A stretch of 64,000 bases of DNA from HT1-32 sp040219025. Lineage in GTDB: Bacteria; Pseudomonadota; Alphaproteobacteria; Rhodospirillales; HT1-32. Location of the stretch: assembly GCA_040219025.1 (NCBI GenBank), contig JAVJTE010000035.1, positions 1 to 64,000 on the forward strand, in the 5' to 3' direction. Below, piece by piece: positions 16,424-26,132 of this stretch. How positions within the stretch are numbered: the stretch's first letter is position 1; each line of letters starts with the position of its first letter. The position numbers and the translations under genes were made by a program. The notes below the pieces were generated by a model, which saw only the letters and a list, made by a program, of their open reading frames with translations, made no database searches and was not told the DNA's origin.

Positions 16424-17373
16424 CCGGCGAACCCCATATCAAGGCGCAGCATATCCATCACCATCGCATCATCGCGCATTGCATCGGCAAATTCGCCGTG
16501 GCGGCCGTCTTCGATACGGGCCACAACCCGGCCAAAGAAACCGGCAAAGTTATCGCCTGCAGGAATCGTCACCTGCTGCGGCTGATTGGCAATCCGGACA
16601 TTCAGCTTCGTGCTTTCCAGCGGCGGTGGTGTATAGGCCCGGTCCATATCAACGGCCATACCCGGCCCAAAGACCGACAGGTTGTTGCGGTATTCCGTGT
16701 CGTAGCCGATGAAGGCTGACAGGGCGCGGCCATTCTGCCAGATCAGGGTAATCAGGGCAGAAACCGGCACACCATTCTGCCAGGCAAGCGGCCGGCAACT
16801 GACCGATACAGGTGAGCCCTGAAACAGCAGCCGGCCGACAGCGACCGGATAAGGTGCGACATCATTGACCACGCCGCCCCCAAGATCCGGGTTGTAGCGG
16901 AAATTGCCGTCGCCGAGGGGGGGAAAGCTGAAGGTTGTCTGGATGCGGGTGGCGCCGCCATTTTCCGATGCGATCCGGCGAAGCGCATCAAATTGCGGGT
17001 GATCGGCGAAAACCACGGCTTCCGCCAGCAGCAGGTCACGGGCTTCCGCCAGCGCCAGCATTTTCTCGGTCTCGCCCAGCGTCAGAAAGGCCGGTTTGTC
17101 GACCACAACATGCCGCCCGCTCCGCAACGCCGCCTCAACCATCGGCAGGTGCAGTGAATTGACCAGCGAGACATAAACCAGTGCGGCGTCACTTTTTTCC
17201 AGCGCCGCCGCATAGTCATCGAATGTCGTACCCAGCCTGTCAGCGGGCAGCACGTCTGCCGGTACCGGACGCTTCGAGGCGATATCAATCTGCTCTACCG
17301 CCGGCAGAGACAGCAACCCCGGGAAAGCCCGTCGCCGGGCAATCGAGGAACATCCGAGTGTCAGAACTTTCAT
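16420..17373 (-). CDS. Gfo/Idh/MocA oxidoreductase, NDP-hexose 3-ketoreductase-like
   Basis: 317 residues. The N-terminus LTLGCSSIARRRAFPGL matches the IAxRRxLP motif seen in dTDP-sugar 3-ketoreductases such as KijD10/TylC1-type enzymes, and the family EKP triad is present as DKP (92-94). The C-terminal domain has the GGVVNDVAPYPVAVGRLLF segment typical of these reductases. The likely role is NAD(P)H-dependent reduction of C-3 of the 3,4-diketo-2,6-dideoxy intermediate. It overlaps the preceding GT2 gene by four bases. Confidence 0.83.
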   Translation of the reverse strand: MKVLTLGCSSIARRRAFPGLLSLPAVEQIDIASKRPVPADVLPADRLGTTFDDYAAALEKSDAALVYVSLVNSLHLPMVEAALRSGRHVVVDKPAFLTLGETEKMLALAEARDLLLAEAVVFADHPQFDALRRIASENGGATRIQTTFSFPPLGDGNFRYNPDLGGGVVNDVAPYPVAVGRLLFQGSPVSVSCRPLAWQNGVPVSALITLIWQNGRALSAFIGYDTEYRNNLSVFGPGMAVDMDRAYTPPPLESTKLNVRIANQPQQVTIPAGDNFAGFFGRVVARIEDGRHGEFADAMRDDAMVMDMLRLDMGFAG

Positions 17374-18317
17374 CTATCGTCTCTCTGGTCGGTAATGCGC
17401 CTGACATTCGACTGCGGCCGTTCATTGACCGTCAGAAAGACCCGTCCGAGATATTCACCGATCAGGCCGAGGATCATCATCTGCATGCCGAAGAACAGCA
17501 GCACAACACTCATGATCGAGGTCCAGCCGGTAATCGGAACCCCGAACAGAAAATACTCGCCGAGGACCGCAATCAGACCAAGAAAGCCCAGCCCGCTCAT
17601 CGCCAGGCCAAGCAGGGCACTGAGACGAAGCGGCAGGGTGGAGAAGCTCATCAGAACAATCAGCCAGAGGCGAACCAGCCGGCGCAGCGTGTAATTGCTC
17701 GCACCGCTGGCCCGCGGCAGATGGCCGACCTGAACAGAGCTGGCCCGCCGGGTGATCTGGAAAATCAGGCCATCAACATACGGGTACGGACCACGATAAG
17801 CGGAAACCGCCTTTGCAATCTCCCCTCTCAGACAGCGGAAGCTGGAGAGATAGAGGCCTTTCGGCTTGTCGAGAACCATATCCGCCGTCGCATTGGCCAG
17901 CCAGCTGCCGAGATTGCGCCATCCTGCATGCTGCTTCTGACCGAACACGCCATAGATCACATCGTCATCGCCATCCCGCATCGCCTGCCAGAGTTTCAGA
18001 ACTTCCTCCGGCGGATTCTGCAGGTCGTCATCCATGGTGATGACGATGTTGCCGCGCGCCTCCCGCAGACCGGTCAGCACGGCATTATGCTCGCCAAAGT
18101 TCCGGCTGTGCAGGACGGCGCGCACCGGCACCCGGTCGCTGGATTGTGCAAGTCGCTCGCAGACATCCCCGGAATTGTCCGGGCTGCCGTCATCAACGAG
18201 GACAATTTCCATTTGTCCGTCGAACGGCAAGGCTGTCAGGGCCTCAACAAGTTTCGGCACAGACGCGGCACCATTATAGACCGGCACAACGATACTGAGA
18301 TCAATAGACTCACTCAT
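17370..18317 (-). CDS. Glycosyltransferase family 2, polyprenyl-phosphate type (ArnC/DPM1-like)
   Basis: 315 residues. The GT2 domain opens IDLSIVVPVYNGAASVPKLV, has the metal-binding DDD at 96-98 in ITMDDDLQNPP, and a QxxRRxR-like region later. Two C-terminal hydrophobic segments (LSALLGLAMSGLGFLGLIAV and SIMSVVLLFFGMQMMILGL) place it with ArnC/DPM1 enzymes that load a sugar onto undecaprenyl phosphate. It would use the product of the surrounding deoxysugar genes. The start at 18317 was chosen over an upstream extension overlapping rmlA. Confidence 0.86.
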   Translation of the reverse strand: MSESIDLSIVVPVYNGAASVPKLVEALTALPFDGQMEIVLVDDGSPDNSGDVCERLAQSSDRVPVRAVLHSRNFGEHNAVLTGLREARGNIVITMDDDLQNPPEEVLKLWQAMRDGDDDVIYGVFGQKQHAGWRNLGSWLANATADMVLDKPKGLYLSSFRCLRGEIAKAVSAYRGPYPYVDGLIFQITRRASSVQVGHLPRASGASNYTLRRLVRLWLIVLMSFSTLPLRLSALLGLAMSGLGFLGLIAVLGEYFLFGVPITGWTSIMSVVLLFFGMQMMILGLIGEYLGRVFLTVNERPQSNVRRITDQRDDR

Positions 18318-18333
18318 CTGTCCTGCGCTCCCG

Positions 18334-19211
<878 letters not shown>

Positions 19212-19215
<4 letters not shown>

Positions 19216-20300
19216 CTGCCCCCTCCTGTCTGTGCTGTCCGGCCAAGGCCCAGCCTTCCTGACTCCGCCGACTGCCACCAGTCACGGTTATCGAGATACC
19301 AGGTCACAGTCGCCGCAATCCCCTCGTCAAAATCATGTTCCGGCTGCCATCCTGTCGCCGCCGTCAGCCGTCCATGATCCACTGCATAGCGGAAATCATG
19401 TCCGGGCCGGTCGGCCACATGGGAAATCAGCCGTGCATGGTCACCGCCCGTATCCGGGGCCAGCCGGTCCAGCGCCCGGCAGATGGACTGTACCGTCTGC
19501 AGATTGCTCCGTTCCGCATCCCCGCCGATCAGATAGGTCTCCCCGACCTCTCCCTGACAGGCAATACGAATCAACGCCCTCACATGATCGTCCACATGCA
19601 ACCAGTCACGCACATTCGATCCGTCACCATAAACCGGGATCGGACGGCCCGACAGACCGGCCGCAATAACCGTCGGAATCAGTTTTTCCGGATGCTGCCA
19701 GGGCCCGTAATTGTTGCTGCAATTGCTGATCAGCACCGGCAAACCATAGGTGCGGTTCCAGGCCCGTGCCAGCCCGTCCGCCGCCGACTTGCTGGCAGCA
19801 TAGGGCGAATTCGGCAGATGCGGCGATGTTTCCGTAAAACAACCCTCGGTCCCGAGTGCGCCATAGACCTCGTCGGTGGAGACATGCACGAACCGGAAGG
19901 TGTCCCTGTCCGGTCCGGACAGGGTTTTCCAGTAGCCAAGGGCTGCATCCAGCAGCGTCGCCGTACCCACGACATTGGTATCGATGAACGCCGCCGGACC
20001 ATCAATCGAGCGGTCGACATGGCTTTCCGCAGCCAGATGAAACAGCAGGCCTGGCCGGAAAGCCCCGAACGCCGCCGCCATGGCAGAAGCGTCCCGTATA
20101 TCGGCCTGCCGGAAACTGTAGTTCGGACGATCCGCAACAGCCGCAACCGTTGACAGATCACCGGCATAGGTCAGCGCGTCAATATTGAGAACATCAGCCC
20201 CGGCATTGACCAGATAGCGGACAAGTGCCGACCCGATAAAGCCCGCACCACCTGTCACCAGAACCCGATATTTCGCCATATCCGGCAAATCCGGGGTCAT
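19212..20300 (-). CDS. rmlB: dTDP-glucose 4,6-dehydratase
   Basis: 362 residues. Rossmann motif TGGAGFIG (16-23), catalytic T142-D143-E144 in STDEVYG, and Y167/K171 in SPYAASKSAAD. It converts dTDP-glucose to dTDP-4-keto-6-deoxyglucose, the branch point used by the downstream 2,3-dehydratase, 3-ketoreductase and aminotransferase. Its ATG follows the hemY stop codon by one base, so it may be read from the heme operon transcript. Met8 (MAKYRV) is an alternative start. Confidence 0.96.
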
Positions 20301-20301
20301 T

Positions 20302-21699
20302 TCAGCCCGTTTGCCCGGTAACCGGCGCGCCAGCCCTGTCGGTCAGTGCCGGCAACAGAACTTCCGGCTCTGCGGTGCCAATCATGGCGGGGATCGCGCC
20401 CAGCCGGGGCGGCCGCATCCAGCGGAAGGATTCAATGGCATCGCAGTTGCCGCAGATATGGCGCCAGTCAGAGGCCGCCGCCCCGCAGCCGGAACAAACC
20501 CAGGTTTCCGGCGCCGGCGCATCCGAGGCAAGCAGCAGCCACTTGTGCGCGGCGGCAAGATCCTGGTTCTCGCTCTCCTCAACCCGGGCCATCATCCGGT
20601 AGACACGAATGTCCCCGCCACTGTCGAGCACCGGCTGAAACTTGCTCCGGGCCTCGCCCCAAAGACCGGCTTCAAGTGCTGCCTCGCCCATGGCGATCTG
20701 GCTTTCGCGATGTCCCTTGTTGCAACTGGCCAGCTTGTCCATCGCCCGGACCCGGTCCATTTCGTCCGCAGCCCCTGCCGCATCAGCATAGACATCCACC
20801 AGCGACGGATGCGGGTTGATCGCCCAGGCTTTCTCGACAAGAGCCAGCGCCCGGCGCTGCTTCCCGGCAGCCGTCATCAGCCGCGCCGCATTGACCACGC
20901 CGGGGCTGAATTTCAGCATCCCGTCGGCGGCCCTGCGTGCCAGCTTGATTGCCTCATCCCTGTTCCCGGCCTGTTCAGCCTCAAGACTGCGCTGATGGGT
21001 CAGGATGGTCTGCCGCCAGGTCGCCTGTTCGGCAGAGATCAGCTTATGGCGTTCCGACGCCTTGGTGACCGTCTCGGCTTCGACCCAGTCGCCATTGCGG
21101 ACCAGCAGGTCGTAGTAGATCCCCGACAGCCAGTCCGAGGACTGTTTCAGCGCATAGGCCTTGCGTGACAACAGACGTGCCCGGTCAATATCCCCTTCGT
21201 TCAGGGCATAGGTAATCAGCCCGCGCAATCCCAGGAAGGCGGTTTCCGGGCGGTCCAGCATCTCCCGGAAATATCCGCGTGCCTTTTCATTATCACCGGC
21301 CATCTGTGCCGCCTGTGCAGACAGCAGCAGGGTCAGCGGCGGGTTGTCCAGTATCGTCTCGGCGCGGGCTGCCAGCCTGACCGCCTCGCTGGTATCACCC
21401 GCAGCAACAGCAACCAGCCCGTCGGTCAGCGCGGCATAGCCTTTCCGGCGTTTCGAATCACGCCAGAACCGTCCCATCCCCGGCGCCACACGCATCAGCC
21501 CCCACCAGAGCCTGTGGAGGACCACAAGCACTGCTGCAATGACCAGAATGCCGATCAGGATGACATGCACACCGGCGTCGATCCGGTAGCCCAGCCAGGT
21601 CAGTTCAACCTGTCCGGGACGGTCGGCAAACCAGGAGACCACGCCGATCAGAACCGCCAGCGCGACGAAGAATATCAGGGCGCGGATGAGCATCCTCAT
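20302..21699 (-). CDS. hemY: HemY-like TPR membrane protein with C-terminal zinc ribbon
   Basis: 465 residues. Two N-terminal transmembrane helices (about 5-23 and 45-62) precede tetratricopeptide-type helices typical of HemY, a membrane protein of unclear biochemical role always linked to heme genes. The C-terminus has CSGC-x10-CGNC (C402, C405, C416, C419), a rubredoxin-like zinc ribbon reminiscent of LapB, the LPS assembly regulator. The gene overlaps the Mic60-like gene by four bases and ends one base before rmlB. The name refers to the enterobacterial TPR protein and not to Bacillus protoporphyrinogen oxidase. Confidence 0.87.
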   Translation of the reverse strand: MRMLIRALIFFVALAVLIGVVSWFADRPGQVELTWLGYRIDAGVHVILIGILVIAAVLVVLHRLWWGLMRVAPGMGRFWRDSKRRKGYAALTDGLVAVAAGDTSEAVRLAARAETILDNPPLTLLLSAQAAQMAGDNEKARGYFREMLDRPETAFLGLRGLITYALNEGDIDRARLLSRKAYALKQSSDWLSGIYYDLLVRNGDWVEAETVTKASERHKLISAEQATWRQTILTHQRSLEAEQAGNRDEAIKLARRAADGMLKFSPGVVNAARLMTAAGKQRRALALVEKAWAINPHPSLVDVYADAAGAADEMDRVRAMDKLASCNKGHRESQIAMGEAALEAGLWGEARSKFQPVLDSGGDIRVYRMMARVEESENQDLAAAHKWLLLASDAPAPETWVCSGCGAAASDWRHICGNCDAIESFRWMRPPRLGAIPAMIGTAEPEVLLPALTDRAGAPVTGQTG

Positions 21700-23345
21700 T
21701 GTGCCAGCGCTCCGATTGCCTGTGCCTGCAGGGCGTCAATGGCGGACATCACGGCAATTCGACCTTTCGCCTTGTCGAGCCAGCTGTCTGCGGCTTCAAG
21801 TCCGGCTGGCGGCAACTGGCCGATCAGCCTTGCCGCTTCCGGTAAATCACCCGCATCAAGCGCAACTTCCGCCTGGGCCAGCAGGGCTTCCGGATCATCA
21901 CCGGAGACTTCCTCACCGACACGGCGGATCGAGACCAGCGATTTGACCCGGCCAAGCGCCGACGACATCCAGTCCGTATTGTCGGCCAGCGCGATGGCTT
22001 TCATCACATCACTGGCCATCACCGGGAAGGCTGACCGGAGCGACGCCAGATCCGGGGCACCGCCTTCCGCAAAAGCCTGCAGGTCGGCCAGCGCCGCCGC
22101 GGCAGCCGGGCTGTCGCCTGCCAGGGCCGTGACCGTCTGCAATGCCGGCTGGTAGCTGCCCCGACGATTGACCGCCTGTGCCAGCTGGTTGACCGCCAGT
22201 GCCAGCGATGTTCCCTCGGAAGCCTGTGACTGACGGGCAGCCCGGAGGTCCTGGAGAGCCTGCTGCAACTGTGCGATTTCCTGCGACATGGCCTCGGCCT
22301 TTGCCGCGACCGTCGTAAGATTGGAACTGATTGCCGAGACCGTTTCCGGATCTGCGCCCCGGACATTGGCGATGGCTTCCTCGATTTCGGCCAGACGACC
22401 CAGAATCGCCGGGTCAGCACCCGTCGGTGCGGAGGCTGTCTCCAGCGCCGTAATCCGCTCGACAAGTGGTGTCACATCAACAGTATCGCCGCTCTCGCCC
22501 GGAAGCGGTCGCTGTTCCAGCTCTGCAATCCGGTCAGTGGCCTGACGCAGGGCCTCCTGCAACGGTGCCACCGCCTCACGGATGCTGTCGGAAACGGCCG
22601 GTTGATTCGACTGCGACGCAGGAGCCTTGGCAGATTCCGGCGCAACAGCAGCCGGATCGGCCGGTGCCTCCGCCGCAGGTGCCGGTGTTGGTGCGGGGGT
22701 AACGGGGGCCGGGTCCTTTGTCCGGTACAATATACCGGCCAGCGGTGGCACATAACTCTCGATATAGGGTTTGGCGAGATGGTTCCATCGCGGCCAGGTG
22801 GCGATCGCGGTGCCAAGCATCAGCGCAAGAACAAACAGGGTCCAGAAGACATACCGGGGCTTCTTTTCCGTATCATCCGGCTCAGAGGTTTCCTGTTCTG
22901 CTTCTGCCGCATCGTCAGGCTTCGGGGAGGTCTGTTCACTCCAGGGAGAGGAATCACTCTTTTCCTCTGCCGGAGCATCCGCATTTTCCACTTTGCCGTC
23001 GGAACCTGCCGCCCCGGAAGCCGGTTCAGCCTGCTTCTCTTTTCCGGCGCTGTCTGCAGCCGGAGCCACAGACGGTTCGTCCATGCTGACCGTTACGACT
23101 TCTTCAGTCTTCGCCTCTTTCAGTGCGGGTGAGCCGGTAACTTCCGACAGATCAATCCCCTGCTCGGCCGCCGCCGCCCGCAATTCGGTCCAGCGATGTT
23201 CCGGGATGTGATCGCGCTCTTTCCAGCCCTGAACGGTCGTGAAAGCGACACCGATGGCTTTTGCCGCCGGACGGATCCCGCCGAAGCGCTCAATGACTTC
23301 ACGCGCCGAAAGAGTTGCTGTTTCCTGCTTGCCGTCGTCTTGCAT
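21696..23345 (-). CDS. Alphaproteobacterial Mic60/mitofilin-like protein with N-terminal HTH domain
   Basis: 549 residues. Residues 13-55 form a Cro/CI-type helix-turn-helix (VIERFGGIRPAAKAIGVAFT followed by TVQGWKERDHIPEHRW). A 100-residue acidic, Ser/Pro/Ala-rich linker leads to one transmembrane helix at about 165-184, then a Pro/Ala stretch, a coiled-coil region (about 255-400) and a C-terminal mitofilin signature. Alphaproteobacterial Mic60 is encoded beside hemY and acts in membrane shaping; the N-terminal DNA-binding-like domain is an extra. The gene starts 31 bases after hemD. Confidence 0.83.
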   Translation of the reverse strand: MQDDGKQETATLSAREVIERFGGIRPAAKAIGVAFTTVQGWKERDHIPEHRWTELRAAAAEQGIDLSEVTGSPALKEAKTEEVVTVSMDEPSVAPAADSAGKEKQAEPASGAAGSDGKVENADAPAEEKSDSSPWSEQTSPKPDDAAEAEQETSEPDDTEKKPRYVFWTLFVLALMLGTAIATWPRWNHLAKPYIESYVPPLAGILYRTKDPAPVTPAPTPAPAAEAPADPAAVAPESAKAPASQSNQPAVSDSIREAVAPLQEALRQATDRIAELEQRPLPGESGDTVDVTPLVERITALETASAPTGADPAILGRLAEIEEAIANVRGADPETVSAISSNLTTVAAKAEAMSQEIAQLQQALQDLRAARQSQASEGTSLALAVNQLAQAVNRRGSYQPALQTVTALAGDSPAAAAALADLQAFAEGGAPDLASLRSAFPVMASDVMKAIALADNTDWMSSALGRVKSLVSIRRVGEEVSGDDPEALLAQAEVALDAGDLPEAARLIGQLPPAGLEAADSWLDKAKGRIAVMSAIDALQAQAIGALAQ

Positions 23346-23376
23346 AATCCCTCATCCCATTGCCGGAAATTTCCGG

Positions 23377-24105
23377 TTAACCGGTCTGTCCGGATGGACA
23401 AACTGTCTGCAGCACCTCAATCAGCGCATCCTGTGTCGGCGACCGGGCAACCACCGTGTCCCGCCATGACAATGCGGAAACACGATCCCTCACCGCGTCA
23501 CTGAGACAAACCGCATAACAACGCCGCATCCGGTCGCCAATCGCCCCCCTGACAACCAGATCCGCGAAGGTCGCCGCCGTCCTCGGTGAAAATAGCAGAA
23601 CAGCGGTAATGTCGTCACGTACGAAAGCATCAACCAGTTCTGGCGTGAATTCCGGAGGGGTACGTACATCGTACAGGTGATCGCGCAGGACATCGTACCC
23701 GGCATCCGCCAGCATCCCCACCAGATCCCCGGCCAGCGTCTTTCCGGCGACATGCAACAGCCGCCCGTCACCGGGGCTCCAGTCAGCGCGAACCAGTGCA
23801 TACAAGTCATGAATATCACCCCCGGCGCTGGCAACACAGGCGAAACCCAGATCGCGCGCAAGCGATGCCGTGCTGTCGCCAACCGCAAAAATCTGCGCCG
23901 ACCGGTCCGGTGTCGCCAGCGCATAGGCCCGGGCACCATTCCGGCTGGTCAGTAACACCGCCTTGTGTGCGGACAGCGATGCTGTTCCGGCGCGCGACAG
24001 ATCAGGTTCCAGAAGCGACTCCACAAAGGTCCGGTAGCCCATGTCCTGCAAACGGGCAGCCAGCGGTGCTGCGTCCGCCGCCGGACGGGTGATCAGCAGG
24101 GTCAT
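23377..24105 (-). CDS. hemD: Uroporphyrinogen-III synthase
   Basis: 242 residues, typical length. The family is poorly conserved; position right after hemC (overlap of four bases), the bilobed pattern and motifs TLLITRP at the N-terminus, KAVLLTSRNGARAYA (48-62), FAVGDSTA and AVLLFSPRTAATF support it. It closes hydroxymethylbilane with ring D inversion to give uroporphyrinogen III. It is followed by the Mic60-like and hemY genes in the order usual for alphaproteobacteria. Confidence 0.92.
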   Translation of the reverse strand: MTLLITRPAADAAPLAARLQDMGYRTFVESLLEPDLSRAGTASLSAHKAVLLTSRNGARAYALATPDRSAQIFAVGDSTASLARDLGFACVASAGGDIHDLYALVRADWSPGDGRLLHVAGKTLAGDLVGMLADAGYDVLRDHLYDVRTPPEFTPELVDAFVRDDITAVLLFSPRTAATFADLVVRGAIGDRMRRCYAVCLSDAVRDRVSALSWRDTVVARSPTQDALIEVLQTVCPSGQTG

Positions 24106-25010
24106 CCCGTCAGATAGTCAGGCCCGACCGCCGCCAGCAATTCACCGGCAGCTTCTGTTGCCTGCTCTTCAGCCGTCGCCAGGGTACCGGCAAAAGTGCA
24201 ATTCCGGACATCGGACCCGTCGGGCCGGGCAATAAGCCCGCGAAACGACACGCGGTCACCAGACAGTTCCGCCAGCGCCGCAATCGGCGTCCGGCAGGAG
24301 CCGTCCAGCCGCGCCAGAAACGCCCGTTCAATCCGGACCGCCCGGTGCGATATCTCATCGTCAAGCTCTGCCAGCAGATCCAGCGTTCCTGCATCATCCG
24401 CCCGCGCCGTGATCCCGACGGCACCCTGCGCGACCGCCGGCAGCATATCTTCCGGCGCAATCGGGCGGGTGGTATGTTCGCTGAGACCCAGCCGGTTCAG
24501 ACCCGCCATGGCCAGAATGGTGGCGTCGATCTCGCCGCCGCGGACTTTCGCCAGACGGGTTTCGACATTGCCCCGCAACAGGGTTGTCCGCAGTCCCGGA
24601 TTGCGGTGCAGAACCAGCGCACCCCGGCGCAATGATGCGGTCCCGACCACCGCCCCCTCCGGCAGGTCGGCGAGACTGTCTGCGGTCAGGCAGATCAGCG
24701 CATCCCTCGGGTCTTCCCGTGGCAGGATACAGGGCAGCGCCATCCAGTCCGGCAGCTTCGTCGGGACATCCTTCATCGAATGAACCGCGATATCGATCCG
24801 GCCATCGGCCAGCGCTTCGTCAATTTCCTTGGTGAACAGGCCCTTGCCGCCGGCTTCCGACAGGGCGCGGTCGCGAATCATGTCGCCGGTCGTCCTGATC
24901 ACGACAATGCTGACGGTGATGTCCGGACGAGCCGCCAGAATGCGCCGTTCCGTTTCATGGGCCTGCGCCAGCGCCAGCGGGCTGCCCCGTGTTCCGATCT
25001 TGATTTCCAT
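24102..25010 (-). CDS. hemC: Porphobilinogen deaminase (hydroxymethylbilane synthase)
   Basis: 302 residues. IGTRGSPLALAQA at the N-terminus, catalytic D81 in HSMKDVP, GTASLRRGA and the dipyrromethane cofactor cysteine C239 in GSCRTPIAAL. It polymerises four porphobilinogens. ATG 25010 (MEIKIGTRGS) is the conventional start. Divergent from tsaD across 72 bases; first gene of the heme operon, which runs on into rmlB. Confidence 0.97.
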   Translation of the reverse strand: MEIKIGTRGSPLALAQAHETERRILAARPDITVSIVVIRTTGDMIRDRALSEAGGKGLFTKEIDEALADGRIDIAVHSMKDVPTKLPDWMALPCILPREDPRDALICLTADSLADLPEGAVVGTASLRRGALVLHRNPGLRTTLLRGNVETRLAKVRGGEIDATILAMAGLNRLGLSEHTTRPIAPEDMLPAVAQGAVGITARADDAGTLDLLAELDDEISHRAVRIERAFLARLDGSCRTPIAALAELSGDRVSFRGLIARPDGSDVRNCTFAGTLATAEEQATEAAGELLAAVGPDYLTG

Positions 25011-25082
25011 GCGTCCTGTGTAGCGATGCAATGCGTACTCTGCAACGTTGGACAGCACCCTTCCGGCAGCCTAAAAAACCGC
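25011..25082. promoter_or_regulatory. Divergent hemC/tsaD promoter region
   Basis: 72 bases between the divergent hemC and tsaD starts must hold both promoters. No clear -35/-10 pair or operator palindrome was identified. A promoter here would drive hemC and possibly everything to 14619. Confidence 0.35.
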
Positions 25083-26132
25083 ATGCTCGCACTCGGAATT
25101 GAAACCAGTTGTGATGAAACGGCGGCGGCGGTTGTCGACCTTGACCGTACGGTCCGGTCCAACGTCGTTCTGTCACAGATCGAGGCCCATCAGCCCTATG
25201 GCGGGGTGGTGCCGGAAATTGCTGCGCGCGCCCATCTTGAAGCCGCCGATACGGTCTGTGCCGAAGCCTTGAGACGGGCCGGCGTCGGATTCAGCGAGAT
25301 TGACGTGATTGCAGCCACCGGCGGGCCCGGCCTGATTGGCGGCGTGCTGGTCGGCGTGATGACCGGCAAGGCCATCTCGATGGTGCATAAGCTGCCGTTC
25401 GTGGCGGTAAACCATCTTGAGGCGCATGCGCTGACCGCCCGGCTGACCGATGATGTGCCCTTTCCCTATCTTCTGCTGCTGGTTTCCGGCGGCCATTGCC
25501 AGCTGCTGATTGCCGAAGCTGTCGGCCAGTACCGGCGACTGGGGGCAACTATTGACGATGCTGCCGGTGAAGCCTTCGACAAGACGGCAAAACTGCTCGG
25601 TCTGGGCTATCCCGGCGGCCCGGCGGTGGAAGCTGCCGCCCGGTCCGGTGATCCGGACCGCTATCCCCTGCCCCGGCCAATGGCTGGCCGGCCGGATTGC
25701 GATTTTTCCTTCAGCGGCCTGAAGACGGCAGTGCGGCGTCTGGCTGATGGCTTCGGTCCGGACGGGCCGACTGAGCGCGAACGGGCGGATATCTGCGCCT
25801 CGTTTCAGGCGGCCACCGGGGACGTTCTGGTCGACCGGTGCCGCCGCGCTGCACAACGGTTTCTCGACCTGCATCCCGGCGGGCGGCATCTGGTTGTGGC
25901 CGGCGGGGTTGCCGCGAACAGCTATCTGCGGGCGCGGCTGGAAGCCGCAGTCGATCTGGATCTGGTGGCACCACCGCTGGCGCTCTGTACCGACAACGGC
26001 GCGATGGTGGCCTGGGCCGGGCTGGAGCGGTATCGTCTCGGCATGACAGACAATCATGACTTTGCCGCCAGACCACGCTGGCCGCTCGACCCGGACGCCG
26101 AGCCCAAGCCCTTTGCCGGAGTGAAAGCATGA
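25083..26132 (+). CDS. tsaD: tRNA N6-adenosine threonylcarbamoyltransferase
   Basis: 349 residues. MLALGIETSCDETAAAVVD, the iron-binding H111 and H115 in NHLEAH, LVSGGHCQLL, and GGVAANSYLR are diagnostic. TsaD transfers threonylcarbamoyl to A37 of ANN-reading tRNAs, with TsaB/TsaE. Start 25083 is fixed by homology; the Shine-Dalgarno is weak. It overlaps gpsA by four bases, a common alphaproteobacterial pair. Confidence 0.97.
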   Translation: MLALGIETSCDETAAAVVDLDRTVRSNVVLSQIEAHQPYGGVVPEIAARAHLEAADTVCAEALRRAGVGFSEIDVIAATGGPGLIGGVLVGVMTGKAISMVHKLPFVAVNHLEAHALTARLTDDVPFPYLLLLVSGGHCQLLIAEAVGQYRRLGATIDDAAGEAFDKTAKLLGLGYPGGPAVEAAARSGDPDRYPLPRPMAGRPDCDFSFSGLKTAVRRLADGFGPDGPTERERADICASFQAATGDVLVDRCRRAAQRFLDLHPGGRHLVVAGGVAANSYLRARLEAAVDLDLVAPPLALCTDNGAMVAWAGLERYRLGMTDNHDFAARPRWPLDPDAEPKPFAGVKA

